A stretch of 25,066 nucleotides of DNA. It comes from a virus. The stretch covers positions 1-25,066 of IMG/VR virus record IMGVR_UViG_3300009079_000120; one strand, 5' to 3'. Both the position numbers and the translations under genes were made by a program. Numbering within the stretch: position 1 is the stretch's first letter; each line of letters starts with the position of its first letter. Below, one piece after another: positions 1 through 8,778 of this stretch. The notes beneath the pieces were generated by a model that saw nothing but the letters and a program-made list of their open reading frames with translations, was not told where the DNA came from and made no database searches.

Positions 1-384
1 CTTTGTGGAAAAGTTGTACGTGCCAGAGCCGGTAGTCAGAGCCGTGGGGGTAGCCGCTTGAGGAGTCTGGTAATAGAAAATAGCAGACTTCAGTAATTTT
101 GTTACGTCAGCCCCCAAACTGTAGCCGCTAAAGGGGGCAGTAAAGGTATTGGTTCCATCGTCAGTAGTGGCCGCCGCTGTCAGGGCGTGGAAAGTGGTAA
201 CCACCGCCCAGACTTTACCTGCCCCTGAAGTTGGAGCAACCAGACCCCATCCTGCTGGGGGAGTAACCGCCTTTGTGGAAAAGTTGTACGTGCCATCCCC
301 GGCAATAAGATCTGGGGTAGGTGTGGCGTCTTGTGCCGTCTGGTAGTAGAAGGTAAACGTGTGAGACAGCTTGGTAACGTCAGC
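1..384 (-). repeat. Tandem ~90-residue module at the end of the tail tip protein
   Basis: Two copies of a module start with ADVTKL (first at 384-367, second at 111-94), followed by an FYYQTxQxATPT segment and then GTYNFSTK. The first copy continues into AVTPPAGWGLVAPTSGAGK and VWAVVTTF. The second copy runs off the window. A 25-base block is identical in both (1-25 and 271-295), exactly 270 bp apart and in frame, while the flanking bases differ. Repeats of this kind are common in receptor-binding regions of siphophage tail proteins. Confidence 0.8.
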
Positions 385-3300
385 CGCGTCCTGTGGCTTT
401 AGACCGTCGTCAATCAGAGCTGACCATGTGGTTGGCTTATTTTCGTACCCGGTAACCTCTTTTATTTCGTCCGCCTGATATTGTTGATACCCTGCCTCTG
501 ACACGTCGATCCACTTAATCAGTAAATGTGCTCCTCCGTACCACCCAGTCCACTGAGAGGTCACGTCGTTGAACGCCTCTAATGCGAGAGAAGCGGGTAC
601 AGGAGGTGGGTACGTGTCGGACTTAAACTCGTCGTAAGGCACAATATAGTCGGCAGAAGCCTGAGGAGTGTCGCCTCTCTGCAGAACAAAATTGCTGGTG
701 GCAGGAGCGCTGGAGATGCTGCCGTCGATCAGTATTATACAGCCTCCGGGAGATCCTCCTATTCCGGGGGTAGCGTGAAAGGTTGTGGTGTACCCGGGGG
801 AGCTAAAAGCCTCAGAAGTCCCTGCCGTCCCTGCGGTCCCCGAGAGGTTTATCTTATCACCCACTCCGAAAGATATACCTCGGCAAACAATAGCAAGTCC
901 TGCACCCCCGGTCCCGCCGTCCCCCCCTTTACCAAGTAATCTCTCTAGTTCGCTGTTATAGTACCCCATCAGCAGCGCCGACCCTGATGCCCCTCCCACC
1001 CCTGTGAGATTATGCTGTAACAACCCTTCGATAGAAGTCCCGTTGTTATTCACAAACGTAAGGTCGCTTACGGACTTAATCCCTTTTGGCTGGTCTGCCG
1101 CAACATACTTCCCAAACAGCCTACTACCGCCCCACACTTTTATTCTAAAAGAGTCTAACCTAGAGTATCTTGTCCAAGCGTTTCCCCCGGACCATCCAAT
1201 GCCTCCAGATAATCCACCTGTCGGAGGCTGTGGGCCAAAGGTTTCCCATAAAGGGTATATCACCGAGTCTTGGTAGTCAGACCCGTTGTATGCCGGTGCC
1301 ACTCCTCCGGGCATACCGCCACCAACGCCGTTGATCTCCCCGTTAATGGTCAGTCCGCCTTTGATCTTAAGGGTCACATTACCGGTAATGGTAATGGTGG
1401 CCGCGTCCCCTATGGTGAGGTCTCCGTCGTAGTAATATACAGAGTCTCCAAGGGTGGGGCCGCCGTTGAGAGTGCCGTTAGCAGTGACTGTGTTAGTGCC
1501 CCCGTCTATGGTGAGCACGGACGCCAGATCGATCTCTCCGTTGGAAGTGTCTGTGTAATAGCTATCTTCCATCACCAAGGTAGTAGTCAACGGAGAGTGA
1601 GAGGCTTGGTCTACCCCGCCGAAGAGGTCAAGAGCCCCCTTACCGGTTACCCAGTCAGTGGTAATACCCTGAATCTCAAACACCCGGTCTAAGGTTCCCC
1701 CTACATTGTTATCTTGAAGATACGGGATGGTGACCCTGACCAACTCCCCGACCTCAAGTTTGTCCCATTCAGGCAATACTTCAATCTTCAGTTTAAGGGG
1801 AGGGGCGGAGTACCGATCCCTCAGCTGGTCAAAATACGACCTCACTATTTGGTCTGAATGCAGGCCTGTGAAGACCCCTTTAAACTCAAAGTCTTTACGG
1901 GTGGCGTACCCGTACCTAGAGATACTAACAGTGTCGATTAGCTGATCTTCTTTTGTGTACCGTTCAAGTGGTTCCACCCAGTTCCACTTTAAGGCGATGT
2001 TATTGATAACCGCTGTCTGGTCATAGGTTAATTCCCCGTAGCTGATTATCTGGCTAGTAGTCAGGTGGGCAGAGTACCCCAGCCCGTACGGCAGCACTGA
2101 GCCAAACCTCTGTAGCCCGTAAGACCCGTCGGCATGCACAGGCATGAAACAGGCCATCCACAGCAAAAGTTCTTTCTCTATAAAAGATTTTCCGGCGATG
2201 TCTTTGATGCCGTGGAATCTTACATACCTACCTTTGTGTGTGTCTGTGTCCCATAGGTCGTATCCAATGTTTTCGAATGCCTGCCTGTCTACATACTCCG
2301 GGGATATCCCTAGGTGCCAGTGAGACGGCAGAAATCCCCCACCGAAATGATTTCCTTTCATTAATACCGGGTTAAACACCTCTATTGTAGATACAGACGC
2401 AGGAGAGGAAAGAGCCGGGTACAGATAAACGTGGACCCCCGCGTCAGTACCCAAGGTGCTGTGCCCGGTTATCGACAGTACCCAGTACCCGGAAATCAGT
2501 TTAGCTGACCACTTATCTACAACCATTCCTGCGCTAGCCGCCGAGGAAGATACCCCTGTGCTCATGGTTAGCCTAACTTCTGCATAGGTGTTATTGGTCA
2601 GGTAAAGGCGAATCGACAATAGTTTAGAATTGGCTTTATCGTCTCTGATAACCACTTGGGCTGTGTACACGTCACCGGGGGTGTGCCCATCGCTAAACAA
2701 AGGGGACCGGACGGCGTCCCAAGAGTCAGTGCTAGCATCTTCAAGTCTCCACATTCCGTTCAGGTTAACCGGGTTTAGCGTGTCTGTTTTAGTGACAACA
2801 ACGTCACCAAGTGCAGTGAACGAGTCCACGTCACCGATCAGGTTAGGGCTGTCAGCCACCAACCCGGTCAACATCGAATAGATACATTGCGGTGCCGGCA
2901 GGGAGAGCACAACGTACTCCTCTACTTTTTTATTCTGGGCAGAAGAGGTGGTCCCTGTAGGGTTTTCATGCGCCACAGCCAGAGTCCCAAAGACCCCTCT
3001 TCCGATCACCGTCCCGCCTCCGTCAGTCAACAGGGTTAACTCTGTATAGCTGTTATCGGACCACCCGGTATGGGCCATTATTTCATCGTCGATCTGGATG
3101 TAACCAACGAATTGCTCTGGGTGGTCTTCATGCGTCAAATGGTGCGCAACCACGGGGAACTTCTTTTCCCCGTTCGCCACGGTAACCGCTATGGTCGCCG
3201 GGCCGGTTTCGGTGGCCGCTATATTTGTCGTTAGAACAGCCTGATGAACATTGAATATCTTTTCTTTGGTACTGCGCTGTATGTCAGAGGTCTGCAGCGT

Positions 3301-3732
3301 GTACACCCTGTCTTTGCTGGTGATGTTGTCGACCAAATACGTCAACCGTTTAGAGTAGTCTGCCCAATCTGTCAGAGACTCGTGCCCTTTATACAGAACC
3401 ACTCTCTTTCTGCGTATACCCTCCCCCGCATCTCGCTTAGTTTTTATTTTGGCAGACAACTCCCCGTTAACATCCAACAGCTCAAACGACAGGCTTCCTA
3501 TGGTGTGCTGGGCCGTGTCGGGGCTGATACGCTGGCTCTGCCCGCTGATGGACATGATACAGCCGTCTATGCGGTCTATCGCCGCAACCCCCGGAGGAAC
3601 CTGACAGTCGTTGTGGCTGGTCAGGTAGGTCACATCGGTATGGTCATCAGAAAACGACAGGGCTATGACATATCGCGGGAACAGGATGTCTTTAGAGGAT
3701 GCCTCAGCATAATTAGCTGTTTCTGTTTTCAT
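1..3732 (-). CDS. Large tail tip / host-recognition protein, C-terminus cut by window edge
   Basis: This frame is open for all 1244 codons from the ATG at 3732 to base 1, so the protein continues beyond the window. Its ATG overlaps the TAA of the upstream tail gene (TAATG), which shows translational coupling. Position and size, directly after the tape measure and a small distal-tail gene, fit the central tail hub or receptor-binding protein of siphophages (lambda J-like role). The first ~700 residues look like mixed beta-rich structural sequence. Residues ~730-800 include short repeated hydrophobic/Gly strands (for example VTLKIKGGLTINGEI) that suggest a beta-helix. Residues ~785-1000 are Gly-rich (GVGGG, GKGGDGGTGGAG, GIGGSPGGC). 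From ~1117 a module of about 90 residues begins and is followed by a second copy. Function is inferred from context; I recognise no enzymatic motif. Confidence 0.8.
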   Translation of the reverse strand, partial: MKTETANYAEASSKDILFPRYVIALSFSDDHTDVTYLTSHNDCQVPPGVAAIDRIDGCIMSISGQSQRISPDTAQHTIGSLSFELLDVNGELSAKIKTKRDAGEGIRRKRVVLYKGHESLTDWADYSKRLTYLVDNITSKDRVYTLQTSDIQRSTKEKIFNVHQAVLTTNIAATETGPATIAVTVANGEKKFPVVAHHLTHEDHPEQFVGYIQIDDEIMAHTGWSDNSYTELTLLTDGGGTVIGRGVFGTLAVAHENPTGTTSSAQNKKVEEYVVLSLPAPQCIYSMLTGLVADSPNLIGDVDSFTALGDVVVTKTDTLNPVNLNGMWRLEDASTDSWDAVRSPLFSDGHTPGDVYTAQVVIRDDKANSKLLSIRLYLTNNTYAEVRLTMSTGVSSSAASAGMVVDKWSAKLISGYWVLSITGHSTLGTDAGVHVYLYPALSSPASVSTIEVFNPVLMKGNHFGGGFLPSHWHLGISPEYVDRQAFENIGYDLWDTDTHKGRYVRFHGIKDIAGKSFIEKELLLWMACFMPVHADGSYGLQRFGSVLPYGLGYSAHLTTSQIISYGELTYDQTAVINNIALKWNWVEPLERYTKEDQLIDTVSISRYGYATRKDFEFKGVFTGLHSDQIVRSYFDQLRDRYSAPPLKLKIEVLPEWDKLEVGELVRVTIPYLQDNNVGGTLDRVFEIQGITTDWVTGKGALDLFGGVDQASHSPLTTTLVMEDSYYTDTSNGEIDLASVLTIDGGTNTVTANGTLNGGPTLGDSVYYYDGDLTIGDAATITITGNVTLKIKGGLTINGEINGVGGGMPGGVAPAYNGSDYQDSVIYPLWETFGPQPPTGGLSGGIGWSGGNAWTRYSRLDSFRIKVWGGSRLFGKYVAADQPKGIKSVSDLTFVNNNGTSIEGLLQHNLTGVGGASGSALLMGYYNSELERLLGKGGDGGTGGAGLAIVCRGISFGVGDKINLSGTAGTAGTSEAFSSPGYTTTFHATPGIGGSPGGCIILIDGSISSAPATSNFVLQRGDTPQASADYIVPYDEFKSDTYPPPVPASLALEAFNDVTSQWTGWYGGAHLLIKWIDVSEAGYQQYQADEIKEVTGYENKPTTWSALIDDGLKPQDAADVTKLSHTFTFYYQTAQDATPTPDLIAGDGTYNFSTKAVTPPAGWGLVAPTSGAGKVWAVVTTFHALTAAATTDDGTNTFTAPFSGYSLGADVTKLLKSAIFYYQTPQAATPTALTTGSGTYNFSTK

Positions 3733-4112
3733 TATAGGATTCTTACCGAGAAAGAAAATTGCTTGTAAACGTATCCGATGTGGCTCTCAGAATACGCCCC
3801 AGAAGGGTCTGATATGGTGGCGTCTTGGCCGTCTATCTGAAAGGTTTCCCCCAGCCTGACACTCTCCAAAAACTCCCGCATGTGAGAGATGTTCAGAACC
3901 GGATCTGTTTCGTCCAGAGCTATAGTGGTTATAGAATAGTCATGGCCAAACTCGTGAGTTAACGTAACAGCGTTTCCCGACAGTGCGCGATTAACCTGTC
4001 CCGTCCACCGAGGGGACCGGTCGAAAACCTCTACCCCGATGGTTATGGTGTAAGGGGTGTCCACTGAATGGCCACCCACCAGACTTCTTTTGGCTGTGTA
4101 ATCTATCTGCAT
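3732..4112 (-). CDS. Small tail protein after the tape measure (distal-tail-like)
   Basis: This 126-residue protein lies between the tape measure (12 bp downstream of its stop) and the large tip protein, whose ATG overlaps this stop by one base. In lambda-like tails the genes at this position encode tail-tip proteins joining the tube to the hub. The sequence has alternating hydrophobic strands (ITIGVEVF, AVTLTHEF, YSITTIALDE) and a C-terminal QFSFSVRIL strand, which suggests an all-beta fold. There is no signal peptide or membrane segment. The assignment rests on gene order; the family could not be identified from sequence alone. Confidence 0.75.
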   Translation of the reverse strand: MQIDYTAKRSLVGGHSVDTPYTITIGVEVFDRSPRWTGQVNRALSGNAVTLTHEFGHDYSITTIALDETDPVLNISHMREFLESVRLGETFQIDGQDATISDPSGAYSESHIGYVYKQFSFSVRIL

Positions 4113-4124
4113 TTAAACATTCCT

Positions 4125-7100
4125 TTAAAATATTCGTATCTCATCATTTGACTGCGCCAGTTCAAGGGTCTCTACCAGAGTCCTACGGAAGTCCTCATTA
4201 GCGTACATATTGCCCTCAATGTAAATAGTCACCCCTCTCCCTCCTTGATCTACCGGGGCAGCCGGAGCCGGGGCGGCTAAGCTAGCCCCTCCCCCTCCGG
4301 CTGAGCTAAAGGACCCTGAACCTCCTCCAGAGAACTCTTGGGCACGTATAGCCTTCACCGCAGCGAAGCCGTTAAGGGCCACCAGAGCCGCCATGGCTGG
4401 CCCTAGGATCGGTCCGTAGCCCCAAGCCTCTGCGATACCCTTCTGGGTAGAGATGATTGCTTGGGCAATCGCCAGACCCTTCTGGAGTTTAAATACCTTT
4501 TTACTTTGCTTGGCGCCGATGTCCAGCATGGCTATTCCGCTGGACAACATTCCTGCCTTGTCCTTCTTTCTGGCGGCCTCCCCAAAGTCAAAAACCTTTT
4601 GGTGGTGTCCTCCCCACAAGGCGTCTTGTTTCTTGGAGTTGGCTATGGCGAGTTGAAGTTTAGCATCTTGAAACTGTTGTTCTACAGCCAGCATGTCTTC
4701 ATTAGACCAAATTGCCAGAGCCTTTTCTTTTTCGTGCAAAACTCCTAAAAGCTCCAGCTGTTTGGCGTGATCTTCTGCCAGTGCGTCGGCCCCTGTCCTG
4801 CCTTCATCCCTGAGACCTTCAGTGAAGGATAAACCCTCTTTGACTGTTGGTTTGGCAGCCACCGTACTAAGCCTGCCGCCCTCAAAAGAGTACCCCTGAG
4901 CCAGCTGAAGATTACGCTGCAGCTCTACCCCTTTGGCCTTGAGTCCTTGGGTCTCCTTTTCGTGCGTCTCTGTCAGCTTGATTAAGGCTTCATTGGCACC
5001 TTCATATTCCTTCTGCCTACGGTCTAATGTGTCTGGGCCCACCCCTGAGCTAAGCTGCAGAGTATCCCTGAGATCTTTGGCTTTATCACGAGCCCTCTCA
5101 AGTTCTTTACGCTGTAGGTTATACGACTCATTCAAACTGTCCTGAGTTTTCTTTACCCGGCCTATGGAGGCTTCAATAGACTCAAACTCGCTTATATCCC
5201 CTATCTGCTCTGAAAAGTTTATGTTAGACAAACTATCTGACAGCTCTCTCTGAGCCCTAGCTATCTCAAGTTTGTACCCTTTTAACGCCTCTTTTGGGTC
5301 CTCGGACGCATCTACTTTACCTTTCTCTTGCAGAGATTTTCTATGAGCCTCGAAGGCCTGCTTAGATGCCAAGGAGGCAGCAGCCTCATCCTCTAACGCC
5401 TCTTTAGACCCTGCGTAAATGCCTAGAGATTTCATCTTTTCTACGTTAAGAGAACGCCTTGCCGACAGCTCATCTGCTAAGGCGGCATTAAGGGATTTAA
5501 CCTTCGCCTCTTGTTCCGGGGACAACAGTTTAACCGCGGGTTGCTCGATGCCTGCGGCCTTCTGGTTTTTAAATATGTTACGCTCGACAGCTGACCCTCC
5601 ACCTGCAGACATCTTACGTTTGGTGTCTGCTCCAAATCCTTCTATAGCCTGTATCTGACGTTTGATTTGGGCTATCTTCCCTTCCAGAGCGGTCTCCCTA
5701 GGGGCAAATGCCATGTTCACTTGCTTCTGCAGCTCTAGAGTGGCTTCTTCAGCCGATGTCTTAAGAGCCCTCTGAGACTCTGAAACGTCGTCTATAGACT
5801 GCTTGAAGTAGAAAAACGCTGCTGCCGCTGCTGCCGCCGCCGCGATTAAAGGGTGGGCAGAGATAGCCAACAAAGCCCCTCGGGCCAGAACCATAGCCTT
5901 AGCCCACACCCCGGTGGCCGCAGTAAGCCGTACAGTGGACGCAGTAAGGGCGTTCTTCGCTACCGTTAATGCTCCTACAGTCAAAACCTCTTTAGCTAAA
6001 GCTGAAGTAGCCAGAGCCGTTAAAGAGGTGATAAGGATAACCGACGCTATCAGGACCCCCGTAGCCTGCCCCAGAGCTATAAGCTCCACCCTGCTGTCCT
6101 GCAGAGAGTCCACCCAACTTTTTGCTTTTTTAACCAGATCTACCAAAGCTGGGCCAAACTCTGCAAACAGAATATGCTGCAGCTCCTCTACCGCTGATTT
6201 AAAGATTTGAAACTGATTGATCAGGTTCTGCTCTAACTGCTTCCTGAGCATCAAACTTGTCCCAGCTACGCTTTTCTGTGCGTCCTCGAACTTAACCATC
6301 TTGCGGTTGGCTTCAGCAATAACCTGAGTCCACGCGGCTACAGCTCTGGCGCCGAACAGAATTGATATCTGGGCGGGCTTTATCCCTTTCTCTGCCAACT
6401 GCTTAGAGATCCCCAACATAGAGCGCATTTCACCGCTGCCATCTCTGGTGCTTATGTTAAGGGCGTCTATTACGTCCTGCTGCTTTTTAGTTGGGTTAAG
6501 AAGGTTGACCATGCCACGTCTCAAGGCGGTCCCGGCTTTAGTCGCCTTTATGCCGGCATCGTGCATAAGTTCTAATATAATAACCGTGTCTTTAAAGCTG
6601 GTATTTGTGGCAGCGGCAAGTGGGCCAACATAGCTCAAAGACTGGGCCAACTGCTTTATGTCCATCATAGAGTCAGTCACTGCTACCGCCATACGGTCAA
6701 CAACCCTTTGCAACGAGGTGGCCTCCATCCCAAAAGCATTCAATATGTTGGCCGCTGTTCTGGCCGCTGTGGCCATATCGGTCATGCCGATGGCGGCCAA
6801 AGAGGCTGTTGCGCTCAAGGCTGAGGCAGAGTCTTCTGCGGTAAAGCCAGCCATGGCGAATTCTACCGCCCCCGCCGCAACCTCGTTAGCCGTAAATATA
6901 GTGCCTTTAGCCACGTCCCTGACAGCGAAGGCCATGGCCTTCATCTTATCTGTTACGTCCCCAGTCCTCTCCCCCAGTATCCCCGTAACTGCATAAACCC
7001 TTTGCATGGACTGAGACAACAGAGCCCCTGCGCTGACGGTGGCCCCTATAGCCTTTACAAAGGCGTAGGTTGCTGCGGCAGCTACCAGAGTGTGTGCTGT

Positions 7101-7829
7101 AAACAGTCCCATGCTCTGGCCGGAGGCCAGCAAACCTGCTCTAAACATGGCGGCTGCTTGGGTGGCATCCACCAAAGACTCCGCGTTCGCTACTGATGCC
7201 CCTCTGGCTTTCTTGTCAGCGGCGGCTTTATCTTTAGAGGCTTTGGCAGCCTTTTTTACTTCGTCCGCCTCTTTCTTAGAGGCTTCTTTTACCTTGTCAG
7301 AGGCCCGCGCTTTAGAAGCCGCCGCAGTAGTAGCTTTTTGATAGTTAGCGGCTAAGGTCGTCAGTTGGTGAGACAGCCCAGCCATAGTAGCAGTAAGCGC
7401 CTGCATCTCAGAGGATGTCCCTACATTCATCTTAATGGGGGTTTTGGCAAGCGCTATAGTCTGGGTTATTTTTGTCGATAAGGCAGTGACTGCAGCCATG
7501 GCAGCTGTGCTATCAACCTTCATTTTTGCAGACGAGCTGGCTGACTTGGTTGAGCCAGATAGGGTTTCAAGGGTTCTCATCCGGTTAATAGCGGTCAGCA
7601 CTTGGGCTGAGTTTACCTTGATCTGGATAGACGCCCTGACGGCGGCTTTAAATGTTTTAACTGAGGCGAGAGCTGAGTCAACACTGGCCTTTAGAGCATC
7701 TACCGACTTAGTGGCAGCCTTCACCTCCATCTTAGTATTGGCTGACTTAGCCAGCCTGTTCATAGAGGTTGTTAGTTTCTGAACCTCTTTATTGGCATTA
7801 TCCGTTGTGATTTTTATGTCATAAGCCAT
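4125..7829 (-). CDS. Tail tape measure protein
   Basis: This 1234-residue protein sets tail length and is expected to fill the tail tube until DNA ejection. Residues 1-220 are Ala/Lys/Ser-rich and predicted helical, with a highly charged stretch at ~175-210. Residues ~270-540 resemble the TP901-type tape measure core, with VRDVAKGTIFTANEVAAGA and AMAGFTAEDSASAL motifs. Hydrophobic segments lie at ~586-611 and ~650-676, the second with a run of nine alanines. A long charged coiled-coil region follows. The end has the usual tape measure pattern, KGLAIAQAIISTQKGIAEAW, then a Gly/Ser/Ala-rich tail. If the usual ~0.15 nm per residue holds, the tail would be about 185 nm. The gene is preceded by a strong hairpin rather than by close coupling to the chaperone gene. 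Confidence 0.95.
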   Translation of the reverse strand: MAYDIKITTDNANKEVQKLTTSMNRLAKSANTKMEVKAATKSVDALKASVDSALASVKTFKAAVRASIQIKVNSAQVLTAINRMRTLETLSGSTKSASSSAKMKVDSTAAMAAVTALSTKITQTIALAKTPIKMNVGTSSEMQALTATMAGLSHQLTTLAANYQKATTAAASKARASDKVKEASKKEADEVKKAAKASKDKAAADKKARGASVANAESLVDATQAAAMFRAGLLASGQSMGLFTAHTLVAAAATYAFVKAIGATVSAGALLSQSMQRVYAVTGILGERTGDVTDKMKAMAFAVRDVAKGTIFTANEVAAGAVEFAMAGFTAEDSASALSATASLAAIGMTDMATAARTAANILNAFGMEATSLQRVVDRMAVAVTDSMMDIKQLAQSLSYVGPLAAATNTSFKDTVIILELMHDAGIKATKAGTALRRGMVNLLNPTKKQQDVIDALNISTRDGSGEMRSMLGISKQLAEKGIKPAQISILFGARAVAAWTQVIAEANRKMVKFEDAQKSVAGTSLMLRKQLEQNLINQFQIFKSAVEELQHILFAEFGPALVDLVKKAKSWVDSLQDSRVELIALGQATGVLIASVILITSLTALATSALAKEVLTVGALTVAKNALTASTVRLTAATGVWAKAMVLARGALLAISAHPLIAAAAAAAAAFFYFKQSIDDVSESQRALKTSAEEATLELQKQVNMAFAPRETALEGKIAQIKRQIQAIEGFGADTKRKMSAGGGSAVERNIFKNQKAAGIEQPAVKLLSPEQEAKVKSLNAALADELSARRSLNVEKMKSLGIYAGSKEALEDEAAASLASKQAFEAHRKSLQEKGKVDASEDPKEALKGYKLEIARAQRELSDSLSNINFSEQIGDISEFESIEASIGRVKKTQDSLNESYNLQRKELERARDKAKDLRDTLQLSSGVGPDTLDRRQKEYEGANEALIKLTETHEKETQGLKAKGVELQRNLQLAQGYSFEGGRLSTVAAKPTVKEGLSFTEGLRDEGRTGADALAEDHAKQLELLGVLHEKEKALAIWSNEDMLAVEQQFQDAKLQLAIANSKKQDALWGGHHQKVFDFGEAARKKDKAGMLSSGIAMLDIGAKQSKKVFKLQKGLAIAQAIISTQKGIAEAWGYGPILGPAMAALVALNGFAAVKAIRAQEFSGGGSGSFSSAGGGGASLAAPAPAAPVDQGGRGVTIYIEGNMYANEDFRRTLVETLELAQSNDEIRIF

Positions 7830-7846
7830 TTTATTAAGGATCCAGT

Positions 7847-7884
7847 AAAAGATGAGGTATCAGCGAGTTTACCTCATCTTTTTT
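7847..7884 (-). terminator. Hairpin between tail chaperone and tape measure genes
   Basis: A perfect 13-bp stem (AAAAGATGAGGTA at 7847-7859 with its complement at 7870-7882) encloses a 10-base loop. On the minus strand it ends in TTTT. On the plus strand six T's follow, so it could act in both directions. It lies 22 bp after the stop of the chaperone gene and 18 bp before the tape measure start. Confidence 0.7.
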
Positions 7885-7905
7885 ATCTTGGACAGGAAGG
7901 TCTTG

Positions 7906-8244
7906 TCATTTGCGGGGTTTCAGCTTAGCGGTTCTGGCCCGCTCCTCCAGAGCAGAGTTTATAAAGGCTGAATCGCAGGCCGATATCATAGCCCAGTAAC
8001 GAAGCCTTTCTTCTCCGTCAAACTCTTGTATGCAGTCGCAATATTGCATTACGTCTGAGAAAGTGATCGGGTTTATGACGTGGTCTGAATTTTGCCGACC
8101 TCCGGATAAGGTGTTAAATGCCTCGTTATATATCTGGTTGCAGATCTCCAGAGTTGGCCTAGAGGCTAAGGCCGGGGGCATTACCCCTGTTCTCTCGTAG
8201 TGAGCGTGAAGGGTATTGAGGGCCTTTTCAGACCCCCAAAGCAT
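7906..8244 (-). CDS. Tail assembly chaperone, T-frame of a GT-type frameshift product
   Basis: This reading frame of 112 residues from its first ATG lies in the -1 frame relative to the preceding chaperone gene. It is most likely translated as an extension of that protein. A -1 slip at 8265-8259 reads through as VVEWG and then enters MLWGSEKAL in this frame, giving a fusion of about 255 residues (138 + 117). This matches the lambda gpG/gpGT system, in which both proteins bind the tape measure during tail assembly and are absent from the mature tail. Independent initiation at 8244 is possible because GAGTGGGG precedes the ATG, but it is not needed. The C-terminus is basic (RTAKLKPRK). Placement between tail tube and tape measure genes supports the call. 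Confidence 0.8.
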   Translation of the reverse strand: MLWGSEKALNTLHAHYERTGVMPPALASRPTLEICNQIYNEAFNTLSGGRQNSDHVINPITFSDVMQYCDCIQEFDGEERLRYWAMISACDSAFINSALEERARTAKLKPRK

Positions 8245-8255
8245 GCCCCACTCGA

Positions 8256-8265
8256 CTACTTTTTT
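8256..8265 (-). promoter_or_regulatory. Programmed -1 frameshift site A AAA AAG followed by TAG
   Basis: The last codons of the first chaperone ORF read CTA AAA AAG TAG on the minus strand. This contains the slippery heptamer A AAA AAG in the correct phase, right before the stop. This heptamer is the efficient one known from E. coli dnaX. A -1 slip continues as GTA GTC GAG TGG GGC ATG into the open frame that ends at 7906. The phase match was checked: 8259 and 8244 are in the same frame. Confidence 0.85.
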
Positions 8266-8672
8266 AGATTATCAGCATCTTCTGCCTGTCTTTCTGACAG
8301 GTAGTTGTCACGGTTTTCAGCGTACGCTTCGATATCCGCCCGCAGTTCGTCGTGGTCTTCCAAAACCTTCATGGCTACCCCGGGGGAGTATTTAATCTCT
8401 TTGCCGCCGTCGACAACTCCCTTCCATCCCAGCAACAGGTAAACAGCAGTAGCCTCCAGCATGATTTTTTCTGACACTTTATCAGCCTGTTCGGTATGGG
8501 AGAGGCTGGACACCAGACGCTCATTCTCCCGGTATTTTTTGGAGATGAACCCTTTGTACTTCTGGTTATTTTTGCGGGCCACAAGGAAGGAGACCCCGTC
8601 ACCGTATTCAAACCATGTACCTTGCTCTTCTAGATCACGGTTACGTTTATTCTTGGAAATGTCAAAAGCCAT
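8256..8672 (-). CDS. Tail assembly chaperone (lambda gpG-like)
   Basis: This 138-residue protein starts MAFDISKNKR at 8672, preceded by AGGTG. An upstream in-frame start at 8732 would fall inside the hairpin after the tail tube gene and is less likely. The sequence is mostly helical and charged, with GTWFEYGDGVSFLVARKNN near the N-terminus, typical of the small chaperones between tube and tape measure genes. It ends at a slippery heptamer that links it to the next frame. In known systems the short form is made in large excess over the fusion, and the ratio matters for tail assembly. The family is inferred from position, size and the frameshift. Confidence 0.85.
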   Translation of the reverse strand: MAFDISKNKRNRDLEEQGTWFEYGDGVSFLVARKNNQKYKGFISKKYRENERLVSSLSHTEQADKVSEKIMLEATAVYLLLGWKGVVDGGKEIKYSPGVAMKVLEDHDELRADIEAYAENRDNYLSERQAEDADNLKK

Positions 8673-8726
8673 ATAGCACCTGTAGAGTATGTGTGGAAAG
8701 AGGATCAAGGAAGAAGTATAAGGAAG

Positions 8727-8757
8727 CGTCAACAGGTTAGCAAGTAACCTGTTGACG
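8727..8757 (-). terminator. Hairpin after the tail tube gene (attenuator-like)
   Basis: A perfect 13-bp inverted repeat (CGTCAACAGGTTA at 8727-8739, complement at 8745-8757) has a 5-base loop. It starts 22 bp past the tail tube stop codon. On the minus strand it is followed only by CTTCCTTATAC, a weak U-tract, so partial termination or 3'-end protection is more likely than full termination. On the plus strand TTTT follows. Confidence 0.55.
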
Positions 8758-8778
8758 TTTTACAGCGAGGGTAGGGTA

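Noticed and set aside
1270-1692. 140-codon plus-strand ORF
   Set aside because: It is in the exact complementary frame of the Gly/Thr-rich tail protein, where stop codons are rare on both strands.
3244-3768. 174-codon plus-strand ORF
   Set aside because: It is opposite the long, coupled tail tip gene and its start; the protein has no recognisable domain and there is no plus promoter. It is a shadow of high-GC codon use.
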